Source: Vicugna pacos
Lineage: Eukaryota; Chordata; Mammalia; Artiodactyla; Camelidae
NCBI RefSeq assembly: GCF_048564905.1
Contig: NC_132991.1
Span: forward strand, 56,427,501 to 56,491,500
DNA length: 64,000 nt
Direction: 5' to 3'
Under the pieces are notes generated by a model that searched no databases, was not told the DNA's origin, and saw nothing but the letters and a program-made list of their open reading frames with translations. Shown one piece after another: positions 34,226 through 48,420 of the stretch (positions within the stretch are counted from its first letter, which is position 1; each line of letters starts with the position of its first letter). Position numbers and translations under genes: made by a program.

Positions 34226-36209
34226 GTGTAGGGGAATTCAGCAGTAGAGCACTATGACAAGATTTTCCTTTTTTAAAGTAGGAGGATTAATTTGAAGACA
34301 GTGACAAGAGTACAAGAGACCAGTTAGAATACTGCAGGGACTTCTAAGCAAGTGAGGCAAGAAAATAATCATGGAGGCTGGAAATTAAGATTAATAATAA
34401 TGGGGATGGAAGGAATATTTAACATCAGAGATATTAATAAAGGGATCAGTCTGTGAGGATATGAGAATTCAGTGAGTGTAAGAAACCTAAATAAATTCCC
34501 CCAATTCTGAGTATCTGGGTTCCAATCAGTAATGTAGGGGATACAACAGAGGAAAAGGCGTGGTGGGAAAACATCTGAGTACAGGTCAGATATTTTAAAG
34601 AAGAGCATGCCTGACAGTGTTTGTCTAGATAGTTCTGGAAATCAGTAAGAAGGGCCTTGAAAAAAAAATGTTCACACTCATCATCACATCACAGAACAGT
34701 GAAAGGTGCCATTTTGTCCAAAGGAATGTCTATAATGGGAAGGGAGTAGACAGTGTGCTCTGAGAGGTATGTACGGGATTGAATTAGAGCACATTTCAAA
34801 GCATGAGTGGAATTTAAGGAATTCAAAGGAAGAGTGTGTGTTGATAGAGGTAGAGCTTTCTAGAGACAAGGAAGGAGAAACACAAAGGCATAGGTACAGG
34901 AAAGAACAAGTCTTGTGTAAGTGACGGTAAAGGTGCAGGCTGGTGAGGAACTTGAGATGCTTTGTGGAATTAATGGGTGGAAACCTGGGTTTGTGACTTG
35001 AGGCATTCCCTAGGCACCCAGTCCTCTGATGCACTCTACAACTGCTATAATTTCACACATACCAAACACAACTTATTTTTAATTATTTAGTCCTGTGACT
35101 AAGTCTGGGTTGTAATTTAAAAATAGATTTTCCAGTGCAAAAGGACTCGCACAGGAAGAAGTTCCTTGCTGAATTAAGCCATGCTTAAGTGAGAACTGCT
35201 GCTTAAGAACAACACGTTCCCTGTGAAAAACGATGGCAAGTCCATCTCAGTGAGTCCAGCCTTTGCAGAGTGCTATTATCAACTCAATTGTATGTTTTTT
35301 CCTGTTTCACAAACATGTTCCCAAAAGACTTCTAAAATAGCTTTCTTTCCTGCTAAACTGTTGTGCCAAGCACTTTTTCTGAATCTCAGCCTTCACTGGA
35401 CCAGGATGTGTTAAAGAAAAAAAAAAAATGCCCTGTCACACTTGACATGGTGTAATAGGCCTTAACAACAACAGTAAAACATTTTCCTAACCTGACGGCC
35501 CCCCTCTCTCACTGAATCTAAAGACAGTGCATTTTCGTGAAAAGGCAAAATACCCTGAAGAGACAACAGAGAAGAGACAATTTACCAAAAAAGTCACCGT
35601 CTTAAATCCAGTGAAAAATGTGTCCACTAAGGTAGGATTTTTTCCCTAGTAAAGAGAAAAAAAATCACTACAGAAAATGAATGTTTGTTTTGAAAAAGTT
35701 AAAATAACCTAAAAGAAAATAAATTAATCATGTGAAATGGTTCCCTAGGTACCCAAGTTGATTTTTTTTTTCCCTCTTGGAGGAAAAGAATCACAACACT
35801 CTGAAATCTGTCTTGGTAACTTCAAGTTGAGTCCCGTGCATTGTTGGGACTCGTCCTTCAAACTGCACCTCAGGCTGTGGTACTCTGGGTACCACTCCAG
35901 AGAGAAGGGTTTTCCCACCAAAAGTCTTTCTGAACAGTAATAACAATAGCAATCTCAGGGGGAAAAAAAAGTGAAGGACAAGAAGAGGAGAAGGAGGAAG
36001 ACAAAGGGGAAAGTAAATCAAAGGAAAACACAGCTTGATGGCCACTTCGGTGGAGGTTATGGGTGGAAAACCCACAGGTGGCTTTCTGGGACAGGAGTCA
36101 ACACATCCATCTGACAAGCATGCTGCTTTTGGCAGCGGATAACAACTTTTTAAAAATAACAGCAGGGAACTTGTATTGGAAAAAAAAAATGACAGGAAAA
36201 TGGCAGAAA

Positions 36210-36420
36210 GCAAGATGCAGGGCAGAGAGCACAGGTCTTTGCATCAATGGGCTCTGGGTTTGGGTACCAGCTGTGGTATTTACTAACTGGGAACAGAGGC
36301 AAAAAAAACTCACCTGCAAACTTTATCTGGGTTTCTGTGGTTCTCAGAGGAGTATAACACTTCTGTCTTAAGTATACTGTGGGGGTTACATGTAATAACC
36401 CACCTAAGCATTTACTGCTA
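36210..36420 (+). mobile_element. MIR fragment
   Basis: MIR-like order beginning 'gcagagagcacaggtctttg', then 'gggtttgggtaccagctgtg', with a tail 'gggggttacatgtaataacc'. It overlaps long chance open frames on the minus strand. Confidence 0.6.
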
Positions 36421-36793
36421 TCTGAGAAGTGATACGTGCTCAGGAAGTAGTGGTCTCGCTCCCCTCTGCAGCAGAAGGGAATACCTTGCTTTGCTGTAAT
36501 TGGCCCTAGGGATAAGACTTGCAATTTGGGGTAAAATTTTATGTAAATGTTTAGCAATGACAGTTTTCTCAGCTTTTTGTTAAGGAGGAGATTATTAGCC
36601 ATCAAAGGCATGGGATTTAACATATTCAGTATATTCAAGAGGGAATGACAATGGGCACTATATCTAAAGTCACTTGTCTTCTTATCAAAACTACTTTGTT
36701 CTGTACCTAACACTGCTGATCCTTGCTCTGTTATGGGGTTCCATTTCCTCCCATTTCCTCTCTCTCTATGTATATGTGATATACATGTGTATA

Positions 36794-37231
36794 TGAATGA
36801 AAAATGTTGCCTGCCACATCAGTAAACAAAGGATATGTCAGCCAACAAGTCACTACAGCTGCCCTGGATGGCCTCAGCCACAGCTGTCACCCACAACAGT
36901 GCACCCAGGGGGGACTCAGGATGGGAAAGAACAGGATACTGGCTCTGGACAGCTAAGGCGCATATCAAAGCCTAGACTTTTGCATCTTCTCATACACAGA
37001 AAAGCGCTCAATTTCTTAACTTGAGATACCTGTTTTCTTTAATTAGCAGTAATCCTGTTGTTCCAACTACCTGGTCTTTGTTGCAAAAACTCCTATATAT
37101 CCTGGCTCCTCCCTTACCTCTTCAGGGAAGTCCCTATATGAGAGGCTGTCTCCCAGACTTGAAGTACTCAGAAAGTCCGCTTAATAAAACATAATTCTCA
37201 ACTTTTAGGTTGCATTTTTTTTCAGTTAACA
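36794..37231 (+). mobile_element. Endogenous retrovirus LTR, solo, fossil
   Basis: A TG...CA bounded segment of about 440 bases. It has a TATATA-like box near 37095, a polyadenylation signal AATAAA near 37183, and a terminal 'ttttttcagttaaca'. The flanks are TA-rich, so a target duplication is ambiguous. The family is not certain (class I or ERVL). No internal coding region lies beside it. Confidence 0.5.
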
Positions 37232-38604
37232 TATATATCAGGCCTTTCCTCTAAGAATGGTAATAAACACCAGTACTCAAGTCTCATCTTGGGATCTTCA
37301 GGACAATATTATTAAGGAGGTGAAATCTTTCATGCTTTTTCAAAAACTCTATACCCTGTAGAGGTTGCTGCATCTGGGTTAGCAAACCGGTTTGTTACTG
37401 GTTTTGATTTGCTTAGTCTATTTCCGGATGAAGAAAACCTGTAAACTGAAGGTATCGGACATATTATCTAGAAATAGCAAGGAGTTATTAGTTCGAGACA
37501 AAATGGTGCAAAGATATGAAATGTAAATAGTTGAAGGAGAAAGGAAAGCTTGTAGCAGTTTTTAGTTAAGCTTATTTTGTTGGCCCAAACAATTAAAATT
37601 TAACACAGACCTCTACCTAATATAAAATAATTAAAAGCTAAAAAGTATTATTAATGTTTTAAAACATAATGTTGCCTTTTGATGTACAATAGTACAAATA
37701 TGGGCCTATAAGCAGCTGGGCTTTATCATTCAGTCTATTGTCAAAACTTAATTCTAGACCGTCTCAGCACCATCCTGAGCCAAAAAAGGGAATAAAAGAC
37801 AAAAGTTGATATGTTTGTTTGTGGCAAAGAAACAACAAAAACAATAGTTTATCATCTAAAATGAGTTTTTAAACTTAAAAATAATTTCTTATTCTGTAAA
37901 ACTGCATAAAAATTTTGATTTAGCTTTATTTTATGAAAATTATTTGTAAGAAAACATATGCTTTAAAAAATTAGAAGTACATTCACTAACTAATACAGAC
38001 GTTTAGACTATTCCATTCACAATTCAAACTTGAATTTTCTGCTAAATACCTCCATCATGAAGAAAGTCTTAGGAGGATTCTGTCTTTGTATGTAAGTAGG
38101 TACAACTGATAGGAAAAAGAAGGAAGAAAGAAAAGAGGAAGTATTGGAGAAACTAACAAGTCAGTCTGTGTCTTACAATGTAAGCAGTCTTACATTGCTT
38201 ATAATGCTATGGTTGGTACTTAAAATATGCACCCAGTAAGTATTGAAAAAATACATGGTTTGGTCCTTTTTTGCCTCTCTCTCTCTTTCTGTGTGTGTGT
38301 GTGTTCATACATATGAGAGAGAGGACAGACAGACACACAGATCTAAAACTAGAAGACAAGAGGATGGGATTGCCTATTTTATTTTCTACTCAAGGAAGGG
38401 GTAATGGAATCCATGTCATTAAATACACATGTAAATTACTTAACTGGAAAATCTTTTAGTTGGATATAAGAAGAGTAGAATTTCTCAAAAAAAAAAAAAT
38501 AGAACTATTCTGCACAATAATGCTAATGATGCTCCATGAAAGATCTTATTACTATCTTTCCAGGACAACTTTAGCTCTATCATCCTCAAGAACTTGTCTC
38601 TGAA

Positions 38605-38805
38605 GTCCTTATTTCCCTAATCTTCCCAAATAGAGGGGCTGCACCCTGTAATGGCACATTATCACACTAGACTTAGTTGTCTGTATTTTTTTAACTCTCT
38701 CCCACCAAGTGTGACTGCTATTTGAGGGCACTGCCTTAGGCCCCCAGGACATCACCCGGTGTATATCTTCACCAGAGTTTTTAACGAATAAACAAATGAA
38801 ATAAA
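38605..38805 (+). mobile_element. L2 LINE 3' end fragment
   Basis: 'atggcacattatcacactag', 'tgactgctatttgagggcac' and the end 'acgaataaacaaatgaa' match the L2 3' UTR order. Confidence 0.6.
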
Positions 38806-39956
38806 TATCCATTACAAAGTGTTTGTCTATAGTGATAACTATTGTCATTTTTTAATGATTTACAAAGACTAGTCACAGCAAAATTCATGTACATTTAGGA
38901 AGAGTATGGTTTGTCTCATCCATTTGCCAAATAAAGAAAAGGACTTAAGGTAAGCACTTAAATTTTTTCTCTCCTACCTTGGAAGAAAAATTTTAAAAAT
39001 TAAAAAAAATATCATGGCAATAAAAATTTGAAAGTTGCTAACATTTTCAAATGAACTATTTCTTTAATCCTAAAATAGTGCATTTTCAAAACTTTAGTAA
39101 TATATTTTTGCCTGTTGATCGTAGAAATTTGTGCTTTCATATTCTAAAAAAATCCAAATTCAAAAATTAGAGAATGTGAAAACTTTGGGTATAAAGTGAG
39201 GGCTGAGATAAAGTGAGATGGAAATATATAATGTTTGATATTAAAGTTTTCTCTAGCAGTAAGCAAATGCTTAGATAAAATGTTGCATTTAAAAAATTCA
39301 AATGACATCTGGTTGAGTATGAATAAACCCAGGGTTCTGATTTTAGAGGATCCGGGGATCACAGAGGAAAAGGCCTGAAGGCTGGTTCTAGCAAGAGCAG
39401 ATACGACCTAAGCCTTCCTGTACACAGTGCTTTAGTGTTACTAATATTCCCACCTCTATCATTGTCTAGGCTTCTGTCTGCTAAACAAGCTCTATGTAGT
39501 GTGAGCAAAACCATTTATCTCTGGCACTCTCAGCCTTTTTCTTTTTTCTTTGTAAAGTAAGCACATTGGAATAGATTTGTAAGTTCCTTTTTTGTTCTTT
39601 AATTCTGTTGTTCTCGGGGGAATATCATTGTTATTGTACCTAAGGTATATGTTAGTGCAAATATATTAAGTATTGAAGGACAAACTAAAGGAAAACTTTC
39701 CTCACTAATTTATTTCAGATATACATGCAATAAAATATTACAGTTTGCAAAATAATGCTGTTTTGATATTTATTTATATACTTAGCAAACATTTTTGGAT
39801 TTTGTTTTTTAGCTATAGTGAGGTCTTTTTCTATTCTTTTTCTTCCTTAATAAATGAGTAAGGCAACATTCTTAAGAAGCATGACAGTGTATTTTAAAGT
39901 TTATTTAAAACATTATTAAGATATATACAATCTAGAAATAAAACTCAAAGATGTCT

Positions 39957-40399
39957 GATGTGGGGCCAACTGTCATCCTTCCAAACATCCCTTTTCCGGG
40001 GCTCTCAGCTGTCTGCAATTCTTCAAAAGATGAAGTACATTCTTTACTGGGTGAGTTTGCCCTAACAAGCTAATAGCCCTAAGTAATGCCTAATCTCACA
40101 ATAGCTCAGGGAGGCTTTTTCAGCCCACCTTACTGGAGTCAAAAACCCCACCAGTCTTCCCGGACCCTAGACTTCTTACCTCACCTACAACCAATCAAAA
40201 CTTGTGCACAAGCTAATTACACAGCCCCTCAACCTGCTGTGTTCACCAACTCCTCCCTCCAGAAAAGACACTGTACGTCCACCCTGGTGCCCACACAGGC
40301 CTTTCTCGTCTCTGTGGCCCACAGCAGCTCTAACACCTACTAAATGAAGTAAATAAATGAATTCACTATAACTTTGCACTGTAGTCTCTGTTCTGTACA
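39957..40399 (+). mobile_element. Possible endogenous retrovirus LTR, fossil
   Basis: Moderately GC-rich segment with TG...CA ends, 'acaaccaatcaaaacttg' (a CCAAT-type box) and 'gtaaataaatgaattcac' near the 3' end. It stands out in composition from the neighbours. No target duplication is seen and the family is not recognised. Confidence 0.35.
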
Positions 40400-41784
40400 A
40401 ATGAGAATTTAAAAACTCCCTTTGCAGCTGGCTTTATTTTTGCCCTTGTGATAATACAGAATGGCTTTTGAATTTCATTGTTATTCATATATAAATTCTG
40501 CCATCTCAGAAAAGCTACCAACAAAATTTCAGTTTATAGAAATTAAGTAATGTAATCACTATATGGTTGAGTGAAATGATTATATTCAAGTGGTAGCTAA
40601 AGAGTAGTTAGATTAAGGGAAAAACTAAGATTTACAAATGCAGTTTTTTTCTTTAACATTTTTACTCTATTCTCCATGCTCTACATAGTTCGTAATTAAA
40701 ACAACATTTTATGGAAATTATAGAACTTGCTTTTTCCTAAAAATTACAAAGCAATTACATGTTAAACAGAGCAGAAATAAATTAATTCAGACCACATATA
40801 ATGTTTATAATCACTCCTGGTTAAAAAGCAAGTCTTTTTCTCCTACTTCCCTTTTTGTCTGCTTCTCCCCAGTTTTCCCTCAGGACTGTAGTAGTCACTG
40901 TGAGCTCTTTGTAAAGGAATGTTTTACATGTGAATGCCTTAAATTGACTCCATTTACTAAATAATGATGGAGAATAGACTTGAAATTCCTGGGAAAAAAA
41001 TGTTTACAACATTAAAGTCTTTTCTTCCCCGCCATTGGATCAGCTTTTCAAACTTACTTGTTTTAATTTAGGACATAACCTTAGTAGAATGTCAGGATTT
41101 TCTTCTGGACCAATAAAGGAGGTATTATTGTGATGTAAGCATTTGTCAGAGAGAGAGAAAGAGAGAGAATATACCAGATGGAGGAAGAAACAAGCACAAA
41201 ATTTTTTTAAAGACAGGGAGAAAAGCATGACTATAAAATAGGCACGGTATTCACCTCTCAGAACTTTGAATTTTAAGGAGATTCCAAATTCATTCTATTT
41301 TCCTTGATATCATATATTATTATATGTAATTATTGTCAGCTGTTATATTTTAAACCTGTTAAGCTATTTATCTGATGGCTGCTCTACCATGGTTGTTATA
41401 TTATATTTTTTACCGGTTAATTAAATTTATCTATCCCCCCTCCCAAAGCAAGAGAATATTATAGGACTACAATATCATTTAAGACACTGTTATTCACAGA
41501 CCAAAAGGATAAAGGCAGCTTTAGGGCAGACCAAGTTTCCAGTAAGTAACGGAACTTATTCTTCCCTTCAGCAATTCTGATAGAAAAACTCCCCGAGGTA
41601 ACTGTTACTGGCCTGACCTTGAAATAATCTTTATTCAAGATAAAATGTGTGTTGACAGCACCAGAGCTGATACAAAAAACTAGGATTTATGTCTCAATAG
41701 AAATAAAATACCAGAGAGGGCAACCTAGAGTTATTTTGCCCAAATTTACATCTTGGAAGAAGTGAGAAAGATTATTTTTATAGA

Positions 41785-42015
41785 GTTAATCACTGATTGA
41801 GTGTCTGTATTTCACTGAGCTCTGCTATAAGCTGATATTATATATCTATGTAACTTAGGCAAATTATTTTACCCCTGTAACATTGATATCTACAGAAAAT
41901 GGGAATAATAATATTATATCCTACGTAGGACTGATGTATTAATGAAAAACTAGTATGTAGTGAGCTAAGAACATTTTCTGGTATATTAGTAAGCACTCGA
42001 TAAATGTGAGTTACT
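41785..42015 (+). mobile_element. MIR fragment
   Basis: MIR-like: 'tgtaacttaggcaaattatt', 'gaaaatgggaataataatat', then 'agtaagcactcgataaatgt' at the 3' end. Confidence 0.7.
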
Positions 42016-43689
42016 ATTATGTTGCAAATTTAATTTAGATATCATTAATTTTCACACAGCAGGAGGAATGGGAAGCACTGTGTCTAAATAGGGACATCAG
42101 CATAGCAAATATTTTATTTGTGCAAAAATTTCATTTATGGGGAGAAGGTTCTCTTTTCTACCATGTTCTATTAGGGTGTGACTATGGGAAAGTTGTATAA
42201 TTGTAGTTGCCTAAGAAAGTCAATTAACATATTTTTATCCAAGGAGGTGTTTGAATTCCTCAATATTAGTCAACAATATTTCATTCCTAAATATTAAAAT
42301 AATTTTAAATAATAAAGTTATAGTTAGATGACCACAGTTTAAACTCACTGCTCACATATTAATGTAGGCAGCAGCCTGTCATAATGAACACACTTAAAAT
42401 CCACTTTGCACTGAGAGGTCATAGTCATTAGCAGCCAGATCTGTAGGAAATTGAAAAACACAATCTTTCTTTCATCAAAATAGAATAATTAGTGTCTAAA
42501 ATTAAAGCATACTTGTGAGTCTTAGCTAAAAATGGCATCTACCTACCAACCTATGCACCATCTGCTATCTTTATGCCAACTACACACTGAATACACAGAA
42601 GTTGAAGAAAAACCCATAGAAACACTGACATTTAAGACAGATTTTCCCAGGACTATGGAGGTATTTCAGTTAATTTAGAATTGGACTCAGAGACAGCCGG
42701 TGCCTACTAAACACACATTAAGTTGACACACACACCATCCCAAATTTATTATCTTCTCTGAAGCCTAGAGGATTGCGATCTGTGCTCACCAGGAAGTCAG
42801 TAAGTGTAGGTGTTTTTGTTTTTAAAACAAACAAAGTCCGAGAAGTGTGTCTATTCTTTTTGTACTTTTTCCCCCTCATTCATCCAGGAATTTAATTTTC
42901 CATAAAACAAGAAATACATTTTGTGTGGTGATTGATGGATTAGTTGATCTGGGTAGGAGCAGACACTTGTGCGATTGCAATGATCTCTCTGGTTAAGAGT
43001 TAATCCCACAAGTCAAGCCCAAAAGGGAAGAAAGCAGCAGTCACAGCCCTGGTGACAAGGTTGTTGTGCATTCTATTGGTCAAAGTATGACAGTTCCAGA
43101 TGATAGGATATTTGACAATTCCACACTAGAAAAATCTAGATAAATGCTTTCTAAATTTTGGGACTTTGGCAACAAGCTACGTCTATATGCTTGCCTTTAA
43201 ACTTCTGACATCAAAAGGAGTTTTGACGAAACCCTAGAGAACAGTGACCATAACCAAGGTCAATTCTCAAGATGTCTGTTAGCAAGCAGATCTATCTTCA
43301 AGCTATTATCAGCCAACAATATAAACAAAGTTTTTTAAAGGGGCGTGCTTGAAAAATATTGAATAACAAAAGAAAGAAAGACAAATCTTTCTGAAGAATC
43401 TGAGGAAAAGTACAGATCTGAAAAGTGTACTTAAGTAACATAGAAACATTTTGTAAGCTGTTGTGGCATCTAATAATGTCTATGGAAACTAGCAGTGCTT
43501 CTGGTATCAATTTGATATTCAGCCACAAAAGAGTTTTTAATTATGAATAATTTATAAAATATTTGGTTAAAAGTTCTTATTAAAGGGCTGATATGTAAGA
43601 AGCTCTTACATAACAATCTAAATTAGAGAGTTATTGGCATATAGAAGATACCAATTGTAAAAATTAATTAACAGAATCTTCAATTAAAA

Positions 43690-44011
43690 TAGAGGCCAGA
43701 AATGGGAGCTGCCACAGCCTGTGCTGGTAGCAGAGCCCAACAGGAAGAAAGATTCCATCTTCTTTCTTGGCAAGAGTTCAGTGCATGAGAGACTGTGAGG
43801 ATTCAGCAAATCAAAAGCCATGGTGTCTGTTTACTGTAGCCCTCCCAACTCCCTTCTCCCCTCTATAAAAGAGGTCTCCTCACCATTTTTCAGGGTGACT
43901 TCCACGTGGCTTGCCATGTTTGCCAGCCCTGAATTGCAATTCTCTGCTGATCCTGAATAAACTCATTTTTGCTGGAGAAATAACTGGCAGTCTATTTATT
44001 TCAGGTCAACA
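43690..44011 (+). mobile_element. Endogenous retrovirus LTR (probably class I), solo, fossil
   Basis: It contains a CCTCTATAAAAGAGG TATA box near 43860, 'cctgaataaactca' carrying AATAAA near 43955, and the end 'tttcaggtcaaca', a layout typical of gammaretrovirus-like LTRs. The start is approximate. It is followed about 150 bases later by the MLT1 LTR. Confidence 0.55.
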
Positions 44012-44157
44012 GGAGGATTATTTTTTTTTACTTAGGGAATCAACTCAGTGATTACCTGAGATTAATTTAAAATTTTCCAATAACTTTTACCAATTTTCAA
44101 AGAAAATTTTCAAAGAAAACTCTATTTTGTTTGAAATAGTTTCTTAGAAATTCTTGG

Positions 44158-44522
44158 CATTATGGAGTAAATTATCCCCACTCCCAAATTCATATGTTGA
44201 AGCCATCACCCCGCAATGTGACTTGGAGATGGGGCCTTTACAGAGATTATTAAGGGTTAAATGAGGTCATAAGTGTGTGGCTCTAATTGAATAGGACTGA
44301 TGTCCTTATGAGAAAAGAAAGAGATATCACAGATGTTCATATACAGAGAAAAGGCCATGTGAGGACACAGTGAGAAGGTGGACGGAGCCTCAAGAGAAAC
44401 TAAACTTGCCAACGTCTTAATCTTGAACTTCTAGCATCCAGAACTGTGAGAAAATTAATTACTGTTTTTCAAGCCTTCCAGTCTGTGATCTATTTTTTAT
44501 GGTAGCCCTACCAGACTAATAG
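44158..44522 (+). mobile_element. MLT1-type LTR (ERVL-MaLR), solo, fossil
   Basis: Order of 'aattcatatgttgaagccat', 'gatggggcctttacagagat', 'aatgaggtcataagtgtgtg', 'aggccatgtgaggacacagt', 'ccagaactgtgagaaaatta' and 'cagactaata' identifies an MLT1 LTR. An old insertion with no internal region adjacent. Confidence 0.8.
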
Positions 44523-47264
44523 AGTTGGGTTGAGTTAGTTCTGAGGGCTTGACTCTAAATAAAATCTGAAGAAAAATTTCCAAGAATTTTCTAAAGGTAT
44601 TTTTAAAAATTATCTCATTTTAAACACTTTCTTATTAATAAGCCCTTTCATTTATTCAAAATTAAAACAAAGAAATATATTTTCATTTGCTAAAGGGCTG
44701 TTACTTAAAGAAAATAAATACTGTATGCCAGGTTAAATCAAAATGCATTAAAAAGGGCTTCCATAGATTATTTTAACTAGAGGCATAAATCTACTTCTAA
44801 AGGATCTATGCTGTCTGCCTCAAGGCATTATGAAGATGAATAGCATACTATTAAGTCATTAAAAATAGCAGTTGAAAAATGCTATGATTAATAACAATTA
44901 GTTCAGGAGCTGCATGCTCATCTTTTTAGAAGCAGAGACTATTTCCTATGCTGACTTAAACCTCTGTTTGCCCTAATCACAGAACCATCATTTGCCACTG
45001 TCACACTGAAACACACATTCCTGATAGAAAGTACTCGAAAATCTACAAAATGAAATAGATGCTAACATTTCTAAATGAGCCCTCATAATAAGAACATTAA
45101 AAATAATTTTTATGTAGCGCCTGAAGTTAATCAAACCTATTGATAAGTTCATGTGTTTAAAAGATTGTATCTTTGCCAGATGTATTTAAAAGTTTGTCTT
45201 TTGTATCAAGAATCAGTCTCATTAAAAGAGTCATTTAATGAACTAATTCTGGAAGAGATCGGAGTTCTTTCATGAGGTTATGACATACTGCTCCTAACGT
45301 ATAGCTTATTTACTGAACCACTGTTTTTTCAAAGTATAAAAATGACATTAGAACAAAACTGGTTGAAGGTACAGCTCAAATAGGCTAATGGTCAAAATTA
45401 TATTTCTTCTTTTGAGATGTTCTGAAAGAGAAGTGGGTGGATAGGGAGAGGCAGCTGTCCCTACGGTGAAGATCAGTGCAGAGGATGATGCTTTGCCAAG
45501 TTTCACCTACTTGCGTACAGCCATAAACAAAGCTCAGAGCAGGCCCCAATTTTTTTTATATATCTATTAAAAGGACACATTGAAACCAGATAAGAATTAT
45601 TGTTAAATACTGGCAGGAGGAAACCAAATCATTAAGAGCCTCATGCAACTTAATTTGGAATCTAAACTTGGCAGGGGATAACACGAATTTATATTTCAGG
45701 AGTATATATGTTTGAGTGGTATCTGGAGTGAAAAGAAAGAAGAATTTTGAAACATACATGTAAGGGATATAAGAGCATGGAGTGGGGAAGCTAGTGTCCA
45801 GAAAAGAAGATGAAAGAAAGATAAATTCTAGTATCCAGTCTTGGGTTATTTACACACAAATACAGTAACAATTCATGTCTAGAAGTTCATTTCTAAGTAG
45901 ACAACATATCAGAATCTTGAATGCCCTGCATGGGTTTTGAGAAGGGATTACGTTCAGGGTTTCAAAGCCATTTGATAATTTCCTCTGAACACATGAAAGG
46001 GAAGGTACCTGTGAGTGCTGACTTACAAGAATTTACATGTTACCTTTCTTAGGTCGACTGTCTAAGCCATGACTAGATTAATCCTTATGGTTACGTAGAT
46101 AAGTAGCAGGACCTCCCATGTGCAAGTAGCTGTATTCATTTTTTCCCATCTGAAAATAACTCTGTTAGGAAATAGCACATACCTTCTCATTGCCAGGTGA
46201 CTCATGTAGGAGCACCAAGTACCTCAAATCAGCTAGATATTCTCATAGTTCACTTACTATTTTCATAAATTCAAATACTTTGAAACTTACTTTTGGTTTC
46301 ATACTAGTTAAACATTTATCTTAATAGTATCTAAATAAACTTTTCCATAATTATTCTTGTGACTGAAATCTTTCTAGGCTCCAGAAACCTCTAGATATCA
46401 AGTCATATTGTCAGTAACCCCCAGATTTCTACTTTTGTCTGCACCTTAGAACATGGGACCTTCAGCATCCTGCCAAGTCCCATGTGACTCTTGAAAACTC
46501 TAAAGAAATGCTTCACAGGCCAGTCTCTTTTGTAGGACCAACATACACCCGTCCTTCTCTAGCACTGACTTCTTTTTTCTATGCCCTCTGCTACTAGAAT
46601 CACTGGAAGTGACCTTACTCTTGGTATTTCTTACTACTATCCTGAAAATGATAACACGAAGGCTGTGTCTCCTGATGCTCTCAAAGTCTTCAACTCTTGG
46701 GCCCAGAGTCCTGCTGTGCCTGTGCGGAACTGGTAGAAAATGGTATTTAACGTTACTCTCTGCTGTGTTGCCACCTGGGCTCTGACTCTAAGCACACTTC
46801 CTGTCCAGAGTTTTGACTACTACACTCATGAAAATGCTTGCTTCATCTTGAGCTCCCTCACAGCTCCGACCAGTCCAAATGCCCAGTCATGCATAGGTGC
46901 CGTGTCACCCTCCTGAGTCTCATCATTGTAGATTAGTTCCCATAAAACAAAATGAAACAACCTCTTCTTTCCTTCCTCAGCAACATTGAAAGTTCCTTTG
47001 CATATTATTAAAGCAAATGGATGCTGGGAGAGGAAAGTAGGATGTGGGGATAAAGAGGGGTGTTTGGACCAAGCATCCTATCCTGGCTCCACTAACTCAT
47101 AAAAGGAGAGCAGAAACTGTCAGAAATTCATTGGGGTGGCATTCAGAAATTTATTAGCAAAAGATCAAAAGTAGATAGTAGGAAATAAACGATGATAAAC
47201 CAAGGCTTATTTTACTGTTACTTATAAAAACAATTGATATCAGAATTGCAGGATAATTTAAATA

Positions 47265-47475
47265 GTAACAGCTACCACTATTAAGTGTTTGCTCTGTGAT
47301 AAGCACTGTCCCAGCAACTGTAAAATGCTGTCATATTCAATTTAAAGAGTAACAGACTATTTCACTCTCCCGTTTATTTTCCAGATGAAAAAATTCAAAG
47401 ACATCTCACTAATGAAATGAGAAGCTAGAACTCAAGCCCAAGACTCTGACTCCTAAACATACACTCTTAACCAAA
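47265..47475 (-). mobile_element. MIR SINE
   Basis: Reverse MIR: 'tgctctgtgataagcactgt', 'ttattttccagatgaaaaaa', then 'gaactcaagcccaagactct'. Confidence 0.65.
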
Positions 47476-48420
47476 ACTCCCTCTGGAACCCAATGTATTT
47501 CACTCCCCCCAAATACTCACTGGCCATGCAGACATTTATCAGCAGTAGTCTAATGTTTATGTGAAGCACATACTACCCCCCCCAGAGCAAAACCATTCCC
47601 AAAAGACCAATGTTCATGGACCATTTCCTTACTGTGTGCCCACCATCATGCTAGATCCTGGAGAGAGGATATTAAAATAAATAATCCTCACCATTCTCTT
47701 ACATTGAATTGTTTCTTTGCTTATATTAAGAGCATTAAAGCTTACTTCAGGGAAAAAGTGGACCATGTTAAATAATTCTATGTAATTTCCATCTTGAAAT
47801 TGTTCATTTTATGAACAATCACATAAAGCTTGAGATCTTTCTGACTCCAGAAAGGATGTCCTTTTCAGAATTAGTGTAACAGTATACAGCATGACTTTGG
47901 AAGTTCACGTAGTGAGGTGTCCGTAAATTCTAAATCGATCTTGTTTATACTGTGAAACTACTTCTAAAGTTTATGTAGTCAGACAAAATATTTTCTTTGT
48001 AGATGAGGACACTTCAGACTCAAGAAGTGAAATGTCTTGATCGCATTCATGCAACTGATTACAGGCAGAGAAGTGATTAGAAACATGTCCCCTAACTCAA
48101 ATACCTTTGGTTACTGTATGCTTATCCTAAGTATTCAGATTCCTGTGAAATGAGCTAAAAACATCCTCAAGATAAAGTATAAACACCCAATTATACCCAC
48201 AAGTGATCAAGTGATCTTTATTACTAAGATTTCAGTTGAAAATTATTTTTAGACTAATGTATTAACATATGGATTCAGGCAGATTTAAAAATTAATGATT
48301 CAATCTGACTGACTTCACTTAGTATGATAATCTCTAGGTCCATCTGTGTTGCTGCAAATGGCATTATTTCATTCTTTTTTATGGCTGAATAGTATTCCAT
48401 TGTATATAACATACCACATT

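Noticed and set aside
34684-35034. 116-codon minus-strand open frame
   Set aside because: It is rich in Ser, His and Leu with no domain, lies in old repeat-like sequence and has no exon signals.
36150-36713. 187-codon minus-strand open frame, the longest in the window, with a 140-codon neighbour (35791-36213)
   Set aside because: No recognisable domain or gene-like composition, and it overlaps a MIR fragment on the other strand. Two different frames overlap each other. Best explained as chance open frames.
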